Part shown: one piece after another, positions 7,651 to 16,077 of the stretch
How the letters are laid out: every line of letters begins with the position of its first letter
How positions within the stretch are numbered: position 1 is the first letter of the stretch
DNA from: a virus
IMG/VR virus record: IMGVR_UViG_3300017950_001860
Location: 24,137 to 88,136 of that record
Direction: 5' to 3' (one strand)
Length of the DNA: 64,000 nt
The notes under the pieces: model-generated
The model's input: the letters and a program-made list of their open reading frames with translations, nothing else
Databases searched by the model: none
Told to the model about the DNA's origin: nothing
Position numbers and translations under genes: made by a program

Positions 7651-8435
7651 ATTTCTTCCAATCTCGGAGCATATACGCCTCTATGTTGTACAGAAATTTG
7701 GCTAGACTTTATTGCAAATTCTATTGCCTTTTCTTTATTATCAGTTAACATATAATATGTAACAAAGGCTGCAAAAAAACTATCTCCTGCACCGGTTACA
7801 TCGGCTATTTCTATTGGTTCTACATGATGAGTAGATGTTGTTTTACCATTTTCTATAACAAGCACATCTTTGTCAGCTCGGGTTACAACTAAACTTTCTG
7901 CTTCTGATATAGCATCATTATACTCATGTTCGTTTATTTTTACTATACAATTTCTAAATCTTGCAAGATCAGGTTTCTTAGTATCAATAAATATCGGAAC
8001 AGTTGCATTATTAGTTATTTCTTCTATTAAATCATAAGGAACTAACCCTTTGTCATAATCTGGTATTACTATACAGTCATATACGCCAGCATACGACAAC
8101 TTTACTTCTTGACTCTTAACCTTTTCATCAACTCTGTAAACTTGCCTATAGGATCCTTTTTCAATATACCTATGTTTGTTTTCTACAACATAAGTTTGCA
8201 AATTAATATTCTTTACGCCCAATGCTTTAAAGTTTTCTGCAACATTGTAACTCATGCCGTATGCACTTTCAGTATACATAAGATCAAAAATAGGCACAGG
8301 TGCTTCTTGGCTTATACGAGTTACTTTGCCGTAATGATTTAGATCACAACAACCGTCACCTATTATTAATACGTTCAATGACCTTTGTTGAAGAATATCT
8401 TGCATCTCTTTCAAAGAAAAACAGTTCTTTTGCAT
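7638..8435 (-). CDS. PfkB-type sugar kinase, HldE kinase-domain-like
   Basis: Resembles the kinase half of HldE/RfaE, which phosphorylates heptose-7-phosphate at C1 in ADP-heptose synthesis. The segment VLIIGDGCCD...RISQEAPVPI (residues about 19-50) corresponds to the GD..LD...RISPEAPVP signature, and ADVTGAGDS (about 211-219) carries the PfkB catalytic Asp218. The usual PGGAANVA loop is altered to AYGMSYNVA, so the sugar specificity may differ. The start is ATG 8435, preceded by AGGAAG; it overlaps the nucleotidyltransferase gene by 80 bases. In HldE both activities sit in one chain; here they are two genes in reversed order. Confidence 0.75.
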   Translation of the reverse strand: MQKNCFSLKEMQDILQQRSLNVLIIGDGCCDLNHYGKVTRISQEAPVPIFDLMYTESAYGMSYNVAENFKALGVKNINLQTYVVENKHRYIEKGSYRQVYRVDEKVKSQEVKLSYAGVYDCIVIPDYDKGLVPYDLIEEITNNATVPIFIDTKKPDLARFRNCIVKINEHEYNDAISEAESLVVTRADKDVLVIENGKTTSTHHVEPIEIADVTGAGDSFFAAFVTYYMLTDNKEKAIEFAIKSSQISVQHRGVYAPRLEEICKD

Positions 8436-8751
8436 ATTCGCTTCCTATAACTCTTTTATTTACATAGTCTGATCCAACTATCATTAAATCTGGACCATAT
8501 TCTTTTACAGTACTTATGAGCTCGTCGTCTGTTCCAAACAAACTAACTTCGTCAATGAATTTAATGCATTCTAGCATACGCCTGCGTATGTCTTGGTTAT
8601 TAACAGGTCTGTCGAAACCTTTGTTTACTTTTATCCTCTCGTCAGTATCTATTGCTACTTTTAAATAGTCGCCTTGGGATTTTGCATATTCAAATAATGC
8701 CATGTGTCCCGGATGCAGTATATCAAAAGTTCCGTTTACAAAAATTTTCAT
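8356..8751 (-). CDS. HldE nucleotidyltransferase-domain-like protein
   Basis: Cytidylyltransferase-fold enzyme that would join a sugar 1-phosphate or polyol phosphate to a nucleotide. It has the HxGH motif in GTFDILHPGH (H13, H16), KGFDRPVNNQDIRRRML in the position of the HldE KG-RPVN segment, and YSSTKVIERI as the C-terminal STT-like motif. These fit the adenylyltransferase half of HldE better than TagD-type glycerol-3-phosphate cytidylyltransferase, but nucleotide choice cannot be read from sequence alone. It lies between the kinase gene and the E1 beta-like gene in one overlapping run. Confidence 0.8.
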   Translation of the reverse strand: MKIFVNGTFDILHPGHMALFEYAKSQGDYLKVAIDTDERIKVNKGFDRPVNNQDIRRRMLECIKFIDEVSLFGTDDELISTVKEYGPDLMIVGSDYVNKRVIGSEYAKELFFFERDARYSSTKVIERINNR

Positions 8752-9269
8752 ACAGAATATAATTGCGGATATTCTAACATTAGATGCATGCCGCCCTTCT
8801 CGTATGCGTTTTTATATACATCAAATATCTGTTCGCTAGATGTAAATTCATAAAATGTTGTGTTTGGACATAACGACTTAAATTGTTCAAAATAATTACC
8901 CTTATGTTGATGTCCGGGATCTAATGGCTCATCGGCGCCTTTGCCTACTCTAATAATAACCGTAGCTGTGCTTCCTGTCATCAGTTCATACTTATCTATA
9001 TGGTTAACAAGTTGATTTGTTGCACTTATTAAGAAGTCCCATCTAGGATAAATGGTAACTACTTTCATTCCGGTCATTGCCATACCTAGACTTATCCCCA
9101 TTTGAACTTCTTCCATTACTGGAGTTTCTATCATTTTATCTTTGTTGACATTATCGAGTGTAGCACTCATTGGATTACCAGGAAAAACAATTTGTTGTCC
9201 GATAAACTTTGTATCATTTTTATCACCTAAAAAGGTCATTGCCTTTGTTAGTTCTTCTTTATAACTCAT
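8748..9269 (-). CDS. ThDP enzyme E1 beta-like subunit (pyrimidine-binding domain only)
   Basis: Matches the pyrimidine-binding domain of 2-oxoacid dehydrogenase E1 beta/transketolase enzymes: ETPVMEEVQMGISLGMAM (about residues 48-65) holds the Glu (E53) that activates thiamine diphosphate, followed by IYPRWDFLISATNQLVNH. The protein is 173 residues, against about 325 for E1 beta; the C-terminal transketolase domain is absent. The partner PP domain is probably the E1 alpha-like protein at 15448-16077, about 6 kb downstream in the same operon. No E2 or E3 subunit is present here, so a carboligase or decarboxylase reaction making an unusual sugar is more likely than energy metabolism. Confidence 0.7.
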   Translation of the reverse strand: MSYKEELTKAMTFLGDKNDTKFIGQQIVFPGNPMSATLDNVNKDKMIETPVMEEVQMGISLGMAMTGMKVVTIYPRWDFLISATNQLVNHIDKYELMTGSTATVIIRVGKGADEPLDPGHQHKGNYFEQFKSLCPNTTFYEFTSSEQIFDVYKNAYEKGGMHLMLEYPQLYSV

Positions 9270-10176
9270 TTTGATAAATTCCTTGTTTTATGTTAACATG
9301 TAGTAACGGCGAAAACGACGGTAAATTAGTAAACGGCTGTAACAAATTTCTATCTTCTATAGTTTTAATAACGTTTTCAGCCATTACATGATGGCACAAC
9401 ATTGATGGATGGTCATCTAAGGGCGGTTGATTAAAATAGTCATAATCGGATCTTATTGTTAATTCTTGATTACCAGGTTGATGTTCGTCCATCATGTCTG
9501 CCATGCTTTGGTATTCTATTCCTTTATAAGTCAATGTCATTAACCGTTCATTCATCCAAGGATTATTTCTAATCCATTCTAAATTTTCATTTGGCCATGA
9601 TAGTAACAGTGTAGGTATACCCTTATCTTCACAAGTGCGTAAAAAATGTTCTATAGGTCTTAGACTATAATCAATATACCATTTTACATAATCATCAGGT
9701 GTTTTGATATCATGTATCTTCATAAAACGTTTTAATTTAGGAATATCATTGTACAATTCATTAAAAGCAATACCCGGTCCTTCAAAAGCAATACAATCTC
9801 TATGAGGTTGAGTAAGTTGCATTACTACTAAACCAATATCTTCTAAAGGAATATCTGTCCTTCCGTGTCCATCCACAAAATTAGTATCACTAAAAAAACA
9901 GGTATTCCACCACTTTAAAATACTCTGATGACTGCCGCCGTTAACTCTATCTACTATTTCTGATGTATTAAAGTAATTTGCAACCAGTCTTGGAAATCTC
10001 ATTCTTGCAGCGTGTTCAATTTGTGTGTGATTTACTAGTCGGTGATCGTAGGTGTTCCACGGTTGTTCAACTATGCTAGGAAGTCCTGTATAATAATACA
10101 GACCTTGTCCCCAAGTAAAACTACATCCTGCAAATAAAATAGATTTATTTACTTTTTCTGTTTTTCGTTTTATCAC
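9259..10176 (-). CDS. SGNH/GDSL-like protein
   Basis: SILFAGCSFTWGQGL near residues 12-26 is the GxSxTxG block with its Ser nucleophile; near the C-terminus DDHPSMLCHHVMAENV gives the Asp/His block, although the Asp is two and not three residues before His. Between them VMQLTQPHRD may be the Asn/Gly-type block. The start is a GTG at 10176, decided by an AGGAGG ribosome site five bases upstream, inside the previous gene. Likely an esterase or acyltransferase-type enzyme acting on a glycan; substrate unknown. Paralogues are at 3137 and 16070. Confidence 0.6.
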   Translation of the reverse strand: MIKRKTEKVNKSILFAGCSFTWGQGLYYYTGLPSIVEQPWNTYDHRLVNHTQIEHAARMRFPRLVANYFNTSEIVDRVNGGSHQSILKWWNTCFFSDTNFVDGHGRTDIPLEDIGLVVMQLTQPHRDCIAFEGPGIAFNELYNDIPKLKRFMKIHDIKTPDDYVKWYIDYSLRPIEHFLRTCEDKGIPTLLLSWPNENLEWIRNNPWMNERLMTLTYKGIEYQSMADMMDEHQPGNQELTIRSDYDYFNQPPLDDHPSMLCHHVMAENVIKTIEDRNLLQPFTNLPSFSPLLHVNIKQGIYQNEL

Positions 10177-10600
10177 TTTGTCCTCCTTTCGGCCAACTTA
10201 TTTCCCAGTCTTTAAAATCTGCTGCTAAACAGTCTACTTTATAATCTTTTCTTCCACCAATTAGTTCTTGTATAATATTCTTACTTGTATTTCTAATTCC
10301 GTTCAGACCATGAGTAAGTTCAAGATTTCCTTCTTTTTCGCCTCTACGAAACTTTGATTCATTTTGCCAGATATGCAAATTCATTTGTGCGCAAACTATT
10401 ATAGCTCTAATAGTTTTTGCATCAACTACTGAATTATTTTCATCTAGTATAAGTTGTATGTCGTGTACAATATCATCAATCTCTTGTGCGTACTCGTCTT
10501 TGTATTCTGGTATAAAGACTTCTTTTAATTGTACAATAGAAAGTCTATCAATTAATTCACTTAGTGTTTGTAAATATCTTCTTTCTGATTTGTATGTCAT
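10145..10600 (-). CDS. Conserved-type helical protein of unknown function
   Basis: I do not recognise this protein with certainty. It is 151 residues, mainly charged and predicted helical by eye (SELIDRLSIVQLKEVFI; NLHIWQNESKFRRGE; NGIRNTSKNIIQELI). The pattern N-L-x-x-W-x-x-E-x-x-x-R followed by an N-x-x-R-N helix is reminiscent of DUF4254-type proteins of polysaccharide clusters, but this is only a visual resemblance. It lies between an SDR epimerase and an SGNH protein and overlaps both, so a role in the same glycan pathway is likely. Confidence 0.5.
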   Translation of the reverse strand: MTYKSERRYLQTLSELIDRLSIVQLKEVFIPEYKDEYAQEIDDIVHDIQLILDENNSVVDAKTIRAIIVCAQMNLHIWQNESKFRRGEKEGNLELTHGLNGIRNTSKNIIQELIGGRKDYKVDCLAADFKDWEISWPKGGQSDKTKNRKSK

Positions 10601-11529
10601 AGGTTCGTAAAACTCCTGTTGTTGTGCGTAACTACAATACTATATGCTTCAATAAGTTGTTTTATACCATAATCTAAATCATACAAAGGTTTCCAACCTA
10701 GTGATTCTATTTTATCATTACTTACAATATAGTTTCGTTTATCAAAGTCTTGTTTAAATTCGTCCTGCTTAATAACTAAACCAGGTATGTGTTCTTTTAT
10801 TTTTTCTGCAAGTTCCATTTTACTTAGATTAGCAGTAGACAATCCTACATTAAATGCTTCGCCTGAACATTTTTCATAGTTTTCTATTACAAACTCAAAT
10901 GCTCTTGCAATGTCTTGTACATGTATATAGTTGCGTTTAAAATGCGCTTCAAACAAAACGAGATATCCATCCGTAAAAGATTTATAAACAAAATCATTTA
11001 CTAACAGGTCTTGGCGCATTCTAGGACTAATTCCAAAAACAGTAGCAAGTCTTAGTGCAACACCGCCGCTAGCAATAACTGTATCTTCTGCGTCACACTT
11101 TGTTTTAGCATACAAACTAAGAGGTTTAAATGGACTTTCTTCTGTGATAATTTCTTCACTAGAACCATACTGGCTGTTTGTGTTAGGCATAATCAATTTC
11201 TGTTTTGCTGTTAACACTTGTGCAATGTGCTTTATCTGTTCGTAGTTAACTTCTACTGTAAGTTGAGGATTATCTTTACATGCTGGCATTCCTACAATAG
11301 CAGCTAAGGGAATTATTACATCGTGATCTTTAACTAATTCTTGCAATAGTTCTTTGTTGCGTACATCGCCTTTTACAAAACAAAAGTTGTCGTTTTTAAA
11401 TAGATGCAAAAGAGACAATTGCTTGTACATAAGATTGTCTAATACTGTAACAGCATATCCTTTAGATAACAAATATTCTGCTGCTGTAGAACCTAAGTAT
11501 CCGGCTCCGCCTGTGATTAATATTTTCAT
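10597..11529 (-). CDS. NAD-dependent sugar epimerase/dehydratase (extended SDR)
   Basis: Extended short-chain dehydrogenase: NAD-binding ITGGAGYLG (residues 5-13), D31 at the end of strand 2, GDVRN near 54, a catalytic Ser near 119, and the Y140-x3-K144 pair (YAKTK). NYIHVQDIARAFEFV and FNVG-S are typical of nucleotide-sugar epimerases such as GalE/WcaG/HldD relatives. It would act on a nucleotide-activated sugar, possibly the product of the HldE-like pair. The last residues (SIVVTHNNRSFTNL) extend past the usual end. It is preceded by AAAGGG and overlaps the next gene by 4 bases. Confidence 0.8.
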   Translation of the reverse strand: MKILITGGAGYLGSTAAEYLLSKGYAVTVLDNLMYKQLSLLHLFKNDNFCFVKGDVRNKELLQELVKDHDVIIPLAAIVGMPACKDNPQLTVEVNYEQIKHIAQVLTAKQKLIMPNTNSQYGSSEEIITEESPFKPLSLYAKTKCDAEDTVIASGGVALRLATVFGISPRMRQDLLVNDFVYKSFTDGYLVLFEAHFKRNYIHVQDIARAFEFVIENYEKCSGEAFNVGLSTANLSKMELAEKIKEHIPGLVIKQDEFKQDFDKRNYIVSNDKIESLGWKPLYDLDYGIKQLIEAYSIVVTHNNRSFTNL

Positions 11530-11534
11530 ATATT

Positions 11535-12632
11535 TTATCCCTTTAAAGCATTTATAAACTTTGATGTTAATACCATATCGTCATCTTGTGTAATCATACG
11601 AATTAATTTTTCATAATTTTTTTCTATTTTTTCACCATAATTGTCTAGTAAATATTTTTGAACATTATGATTAGTTTTATATTTTTCTTTTAGATCGATT
11701 AGATATTTGCAAGTGCTATATATAGAATTTTGTGCGTCATCTTGTGTAATCTCATTTAAATTTTCAGGAAGAAATTTAAAATTTAGTAACCAAAATCCAT
11801 TGTCAATAAGCCATTTATATTGATCTTGAGTCGTATATAGCATAAAAAATATTTTTGCTTTACCATATAACAAACATTTTAATGTTTTTTCCGATATATG
11901 TTGTCTGTGAAATCTACTGTCTGTATCGACACCATCAGCCCAATTGTGACCTACATCGTTACCTATTGTTTCCCATAACATATTAACAACACTAGTTTGG
12001 TAATCTGTATAAGATGATATGTGATTATGTTCCCAAACTCCGAATATTTCATAACTATTAATAACATCAGAAATATTACTACTATGCGATTTGTAAATTT
12101 TAAGATCTTCTTTTAATATTTCTTTCATATTATCATAGATCATATGTCTAGTCTGAGACAATTTTCCGTTTATATGGAAAGGTCTGTGATAACATCCAAC
12201 AAGATTATTTTTTACGTCAGATGGATAAAAATTTAAAAATTCATGACCAAAATAATAATAAAAATAAAATAAAGTTAATCTATAATCATTTATAGCATTT
12301 TTATGATCAAAAGAATATTTTGCGCCAGAAAGATATATATTACCGTTATCTAAAAATCTTTTTATATCATTATCTGAAAAGCTAGGACCTATCTTTTCGC
12401 CAGGAGTTGATAAAACTATTTTACTTTTATTTTCTTGATTAATAACATCAATGCTGTTAGAACATTCTAAGTATTTTTTTTTAGGCCAAGATTTGCCAAA
12501 ATAGAACAAATCATTGTTAAGTTTAACACTAAAGCTACCTCGCTCTCCTACATTAACCTTGCCATTTTTTAAAAAATACATAATGTACCCTATTTCATTC
12601 CAATGGCTATACTTAAAATAATACTTGGACAT
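11535..12632 (-). CDS. Putative glycosyltransferase-like protein (EK-motif family)
   Basis: Not recognised with certainty. The C-terminal half has HISEKTLKCLLYGKAKIFFM followed by a WLIDNGFWLLNF segment, which lines up with TEKVFKPIGNYHPFFFF...LRDLGFKTF of the 17297 gene and SEKTFRPFVNLHPFIHY...LHELGFKTF of the 14134 gene. I infer a shared nucleotide-sugar-binding C-terminal domain, as in GT-B-type fucosyltransferase-like enzymes with an EK motif. This is the most divergent of the three. ATG 12632 overlaps the upstream stop (ATGA); a TTG three bases upstream is less likely. Confidence 0.4.
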   Translation of the reverse strand: MSKYYFKYSHWNEIGYIMYFLKNGKVNVGERGSFSVKLNNDLFYFGKSWPKKKYLECSNSIDVINQENKSKIVLSTPGEKIGPSFSDNDIKRFLDNGNIYLSGAKYSFDHKNAINDYRLTLFYFYYYFGHEFLNFYPSDVKNNLVGCYHRPFHINGKLSQTRHMIYDNMKEILKEDLKIYKSHSSNISDVINSYEIFGVWEHNHISSYTDYQTSVVNMLWETIGNDVGHNWADGVDTDSRFHRQHISEKTLKCLLYGKAKIFFMLYTTQDQYKWLIDNGFWLLNFKFLPENLNEITQDDAQNSIYSTCKYLIDLKEKYKTNHNVQKYLLDNYGEKIEKNYEKLIRMITQDDDMVLTSKFINALKG

Positions 12633-14134
12633 CAATCACCTAATAATTTTCTTTTTAAAGTTTTCTTTCTTGTATTACGCAATTGCTCTACTGCATGAAA
12701 TCCAAATCTTTTTTCTAATAGTCTCTCATATTCTGGTAAGCTATTGTATCTATCCCATGCATAATCTCTAAATCTTAAAACTTCTGCTGCTGACAAATAA
12801 TCTGTTGGCAAGTTTTGTGTTTCATATGCGTGTTGCGAGTAACCTATATACTGGTCAGGAAGTTTTACTCCATTTGCTTTTGACTGTCTATATAACGGCG
12901 ATCCTGGATAAGCCATAGCACAGTAAAAACTAGCCATTTCAGTTAAGTTTTCTTTAGCAAACTGTAAGGTATTTTCCATACTTTTCTGCGTGTCTCCTGG
13001 TAATCCAAATATGTAATTTCCTGCTACTGCAATACCATGCGATTGAATATTTGCAATCAATGTAGTAATGTTTACATCTTCAAACCCTTCTTTGTATATA
13101 ATTTTTCTAGCTTCTATATCAGGATTCTCAATTCCTAATGCGAGCCATTTAACACCTGCACGTCTTAGTATTTCTAAATGCTCTGGTTTACAAGTGTCTA
13201 CTCTAGCATATGCCCATATGTTAAAGTCATAGCCTCGTTCAATGATTAACTCACATATTCTTACAAAATGTCTAGGATTAAGAACAAACAGTTCATCTGC
13301 AAATTTAATATTTTTAACACCTTTAGCTGCTAGTATACCAAGTTGATTAACTGTAAATTCCGGAGACCAAAATCTAAAGCCATTCATATGAGATGCGTCG
13401 AGTTGATCATTGCTAGATCTATTAATAATATTAATCATACAAAAGGAACACTTATACGGACATCCTAAACTAGTATATATAGATGCAAAAGGTTCTTTTA
13501 TTGAATTATTAGTCCAACTATGCCAGCCAGCTGTTCTATACCCACTGTTAGGATCTATTTTATTCCAATTTATTCCAGGCAAGATAATATCAAGGTTGCT
13601 TCTAGAAACAGGAATAGATGCTTCATTTAAATGTACACCTTCTGCATCCCTATATGCTATACCTTTGATGTAGGACAAGGACTTTGTTAAGTCCGAAGCT
13701 TGACTTAAATCGTGTAATGCTTGTACACCTTCATTTGTAAATGCAATGTCAATAAAAGAATGTAACTCAAGTGTTTCGACAGGCAATGCACTTACATGCC
13801 CGCCGACGAATCCTATTTTAATATTAGCATCTAATTGTTTTACAAGTTCTGCAACTTCTATTGCTCCGGTCATATTTTGCGAAGAAGCGCTCGGTTGTGC
13901 TCCATAGACAATAAAAACTGCCATTTCACATCTAGAGTCTTGTATCCTTGCCGCTGACTGTTCTGCAGTCAATCCTAAGACTTCGCAATCTAATATTTCT
14001 GTTCCTATACCTGCTGTTGATAGACTATTTTCTAAGAGTCCTGCCCAAATAGGTGTCTCTATAGCACTATCGGATGATGCTAAAGACTGAAATACTCTTT
14101 TTGCAGAATTTGCATGAATAAGCAAAAATTTCAT
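12632..14134 (-). CDS. Cobalamin-binding-type radical SAM protein
   Basis: B12-binding domain (residues about 1-150, with IGFVGGHVSALP at 107-118) followed by a radical SAM core with LGCPYKCSFC (C225, C229, C232), then FADELFVLNPRHF and NYIFGLPGDT, both usual in the Elp3/MiaB-like SAM barrel. About 500 residues, normal for the class. Such enzymes typically methylate or rearrange carbon skeletons, for example in antibiotic or surface-lipid synthesis. It is coupled by ATGA to the following gene. A perfect sigma70-type promoter is found about 95 bases before the start, inside the previous gene. Substrate unknown. Confidence 0.85.
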   Translation of the reverse strand: MKFLLIHANSAKRVFQSLASSDSAIETPIWAGLLENSLSTAGIGTEILDCEVLGLTAEQSAARIQDSRCEMAVFIVYGAQPSASSQNMTGAIEVAELVKQLDANIKIGFVGGHVSALPVETLELHSFIDIAFTNEGVQALHDLSQASDLTKSLSYIKGIAYRDAEGVHLNEASIPVSRSNLDIILPGINWNKIDPNSGYRTAGWHSWTNNSIKEPFASIYTSLGCPYKCSFCMINIINRSSNDQLDASHMNGFRFWSPEFTVNQLGILAAKGVKNIKFADELFVLNPRHFVRICELIIERGYDFNIWAYARVDTCKPEHLEILRRAGVKWLALGIENPDIEARKIIYKEGFEDVNITTLIANIQSHGIAVAGNYIFGLPGDTQKSMENTLQFAKENLTEMASFYCAMAYPGSPLYRQSKANGVKLPDQYIGYSQHAYETQNLPTDYLSAAEVLRFRDYAWDRYNSLPEYERLLEKRFGFHAVEQLRNTRKKTLKRKLLGD

Positions 14135-15447
14135 TACCGATATAGTTCCTCAATTTTTTCAAACAACTCTATATAAGGATTAGTATCTATAAAAGTTTTA
14201 AGATGTTCTTGATTATATAAAAGTATATCCTTACAATTATAATACAGATCATGCATTGTGTCAAGAGACATATTACCCAGTCTTCTAATTTCTTTCATCA
14301 TTAATTGAACACGCTTCTTCTTATTATCTTCTCTAGTATATGCTTCGTCAATATACGGTTCAAAAGTTTTAAAACCTAACTCGTGCAACAGTTGTATTGC
14401 ACCAATATTTCCGTAGTGTATAAACGGATGTAAATTTACAAATGGTCTAAACGTTTTTTCAGAATTAAAAGGATAATCGTTATTGATAAAATCTGTTTCA
14501 GATACAATACTTACATAACTATCAGTATACCACTGTTTATTAGTTTGGTTTGATGGAAATCCTGTTTTGTCATCAAAATGATTAGTGTCAAGTTCTATTG
14601 GAATCATTGCATTAGCTTTATCAATTACGTCCTTAGGCATATCAGCACCGTAATGTTCATAAAGCCAATTTTGTACAATGTCTGTTTCTTCCTGCATAGG
14701 TGAAATAAAACTTGCTAAACTTTTTTCTAATAAACCTGTACGCACTAATTCGTATAATAGATAATATCTATGCTTTCGATTTGCCCTATTTAAAGTTAAA
14801 AAGTGCTTACTACGTTTAGATCCATCTAGGTCTGCCTCTCTTACTATATCAGCAGTATAATTTAGACTACCAACAAACGGAAAGTTCATCATTTCTTTTG
14901 CACTTTCGTGTGCAAAGAACGTCGAACTTTCGATAACATGCATTTCTGTATTTTTTTGAATATTGCCAGCAACCATAATTAAATTTTTTAAATCCATTCC
15001 ATAAGATCTAAAATAGTCTTCTATTTTTCGTATACCGTCTAACATAATCGGATCATGCGTAAGATTAATTATAATCTTAACCTTTCCTGATAGAATTAAA
15101 TTACGCATCTTAGTTGACAGTGTATCCATAAGAGAATAATGAATATTAGTATTTTTTGTATAACTGCCCTTCCATAAAACTTCAAAATGCAAAATCTCTA
15201 AAGGAAATAAGTAAGTTTCATTATCGTTAACATCTACTTCATCTGGACTTACTTGTTTTAATAGTCCTGGTTTAATTGTATATCGATGAAAATTATCGTG
15301 CCATCTAAAAGATACACCGACAGTCTCTTCTATTCTTTTTCTAATTTCTTCTTCATTAAAAAGATTAGAAGTTTCATATAAACAGGACTGATGTAACCCA
15401 TTAGGTAATGCAATTCCATTTACCCATTTATCAAAAACAACTTTCAT
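14134..15447 (-). CDS. Putative glycosyltransferase-like protein (EK-motif family)
   Basis: Member of the three-protein family with 11535 and 17297. C-terminal signature: SEKTFRPFVNLHPFIHYGN, then LHELGFKTFEPYIDEAYTRED. An upstream block NRKHRYYLLYELVRTGLLEK parallels PRNHRQALLYSLYCEQIL of the 17297 protein. The EK-x-x-(K/R)P pattern plus LGFKTF-P-IDE is common in uncharacterised phage and marine bacterial glycan-cluster proteins, and I infer a glycosyltransferase. The end of the reading frame contains a perfect TTGACA-17-TATAAT pattern. No membrane segment is seen. Confidence 0.45.
   Translation of the reverse strand: MKVVFDKWVNGIALPNGLHQSCLYETSNLFNEEEIRKRIEETVGVSFRWHDNFHRYTIKPGLLKQVSPDEVDVNDNETYLFPLEILHFEVLWKGSYTKNTNIHYSLMDTLSTKMRNLILSGKVKIIINLTHDPIMLDGIRKIEDYFRSYGMDLKNLIMVAGNIQKNTEMHVIESSTFFAHESAKEMMNFPFVGSLNYTADIVREADLDGSKRSKHFLTLNRANRKHRYYLLYELVRTGLLEKSLASFISPMQEETDIVQNWLYEHYGADMPKDVIDKANAMIPIELDTNHFDDKTGFPSNQTNKQWYTDSYVSIVSETDFINNDYPFNSEKTFRPFVNLHPFIHYGNIGAIQLLHELGFKTFEPYIDEAYTREDNKKKRVQLMMKEIRRLGNMSLDTMHDLYYNCKDILLYNQEHLKTFIDTNPYIELFEKIEELYR
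14236..14264 (-). promoter_or_regulatory. Consensus sigma70 promoter inside a gene
   Basis: On the minus strand TTGACA (14264-14259), a 17-base spacer and TATAAT (14241-14236) match the bacterial consensus exactly. The start point would be near 14229, about 95 bases before the ATG of the cobalamin-type radical SAM gene at 14134. It lies within coding sequence, so chance is possible, but all twelve positions and the spacing are ideal. Confidence 0.5.
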
Positions 15448-16077
15448 TTAGAAAACTACCCATTTACCAGTACCGTAATGAGGATATTTAGATTTATAGT
15501 TATAATGTATAACATCATTAGGTAAATCTCTTGTTTTATTCCATGTTGCTACAGTCGGAGTTCTTGTACTAACTTCGTTATCTTCTACTACAAAGTATAA
15601 TGGTAGATCGAAATTACGTGCGTACTTATGGACTTCATAAAATAGCCCAGTTTCAAAACACATATCTCCTATAAAGCACCAAACTTTATCATCAGTTCCG
15701 TTATCTTTGATAGACTTAGCAACACCTAATGCTATTGAAAGAGGTCCACCGACGATTGCACTACTATAGAATTTTTCATCGATGTTACAAACTGTAATAG
15801 ATTTACCATCAAGTATTTCTTGTTCTAACCAATTAGGACTTAGACCTTTTAACAAAGCATGATAATGACTACGCCATGTAGAAAATACCCAGTCGCTTGT
15901 TTTAATTCTTTTAAATATTTCTATCAACGAATCTTCATTACCGTTACTTAAATGAACAGGTCCTCTAATCTTAGCACCTTCCCAATGTTCTATTATTTTA
16001 TTTTCAAACTCAATTAGATCTTGTGCTGTAAAAATGCTTTCTCTCACCTGAGGATACTGTTCTAAATTTTTAATCAT
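15448..16077 (-). CDS. ThDP enzyme E1 alpha-like subunit
   Basis: Resembles 2-oxoacid dehydrogenase E1 alpha, the subunit binding the diphosphate of thiamine diphosphate. The ThDP motif reads IGDMCFETGLFYEVHKYA...VVEDN (G137, D138, then D166-N167), with Met in place of the usual third Gly. STWRSHYHALLKG (66-78) and SSAIVGGPLSIALGVA (105-120) match the E1 alpha active-site stretches. It is 209 residues against about 330-370 for typical E1 alpha, so it is a minimal PP domain. The likely partner is the E1 beta-like protein at 8748-9269. ThDP lyase chemistry on a sugar or keto acid is inferred. Confidence 0.7.
   Translation of the reverse strand: MIKNLEQYPQVRESIFTAQDLIEFENKIIEHWEGAKIRGPVHLSNGNEDSLIEIFKRIKTSDWVFSTWRSHYHALLKGLSPNWLEQEILDGKSITVCNIDEKFYSSAIVGGPLSIALGVAKSIKDNGTDDKVWCFIGDMCFETGLFYEVHKYARNFDLPLYFVVEDNEVSTRTPTVATWNKTRDLPNDVIHYNYKSKYPHYGTGKWVVF

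Noticed and set aside
7007-11529. A complete ADP-heptose pathway.
   Set aside because: GmhA is not in the window, the HAD protein is much shorter than GmhB and the kinase substrate loop is altered; only a heptose-like activation module is claimed.
8748-16077. A phage pyruvate dehydrogenase complex for energy metabolism.
   Set aside because: Only truncated E1-like halves are present, with no E2, E3 or lipoyl domain; the neighbours are sugar enzymes.
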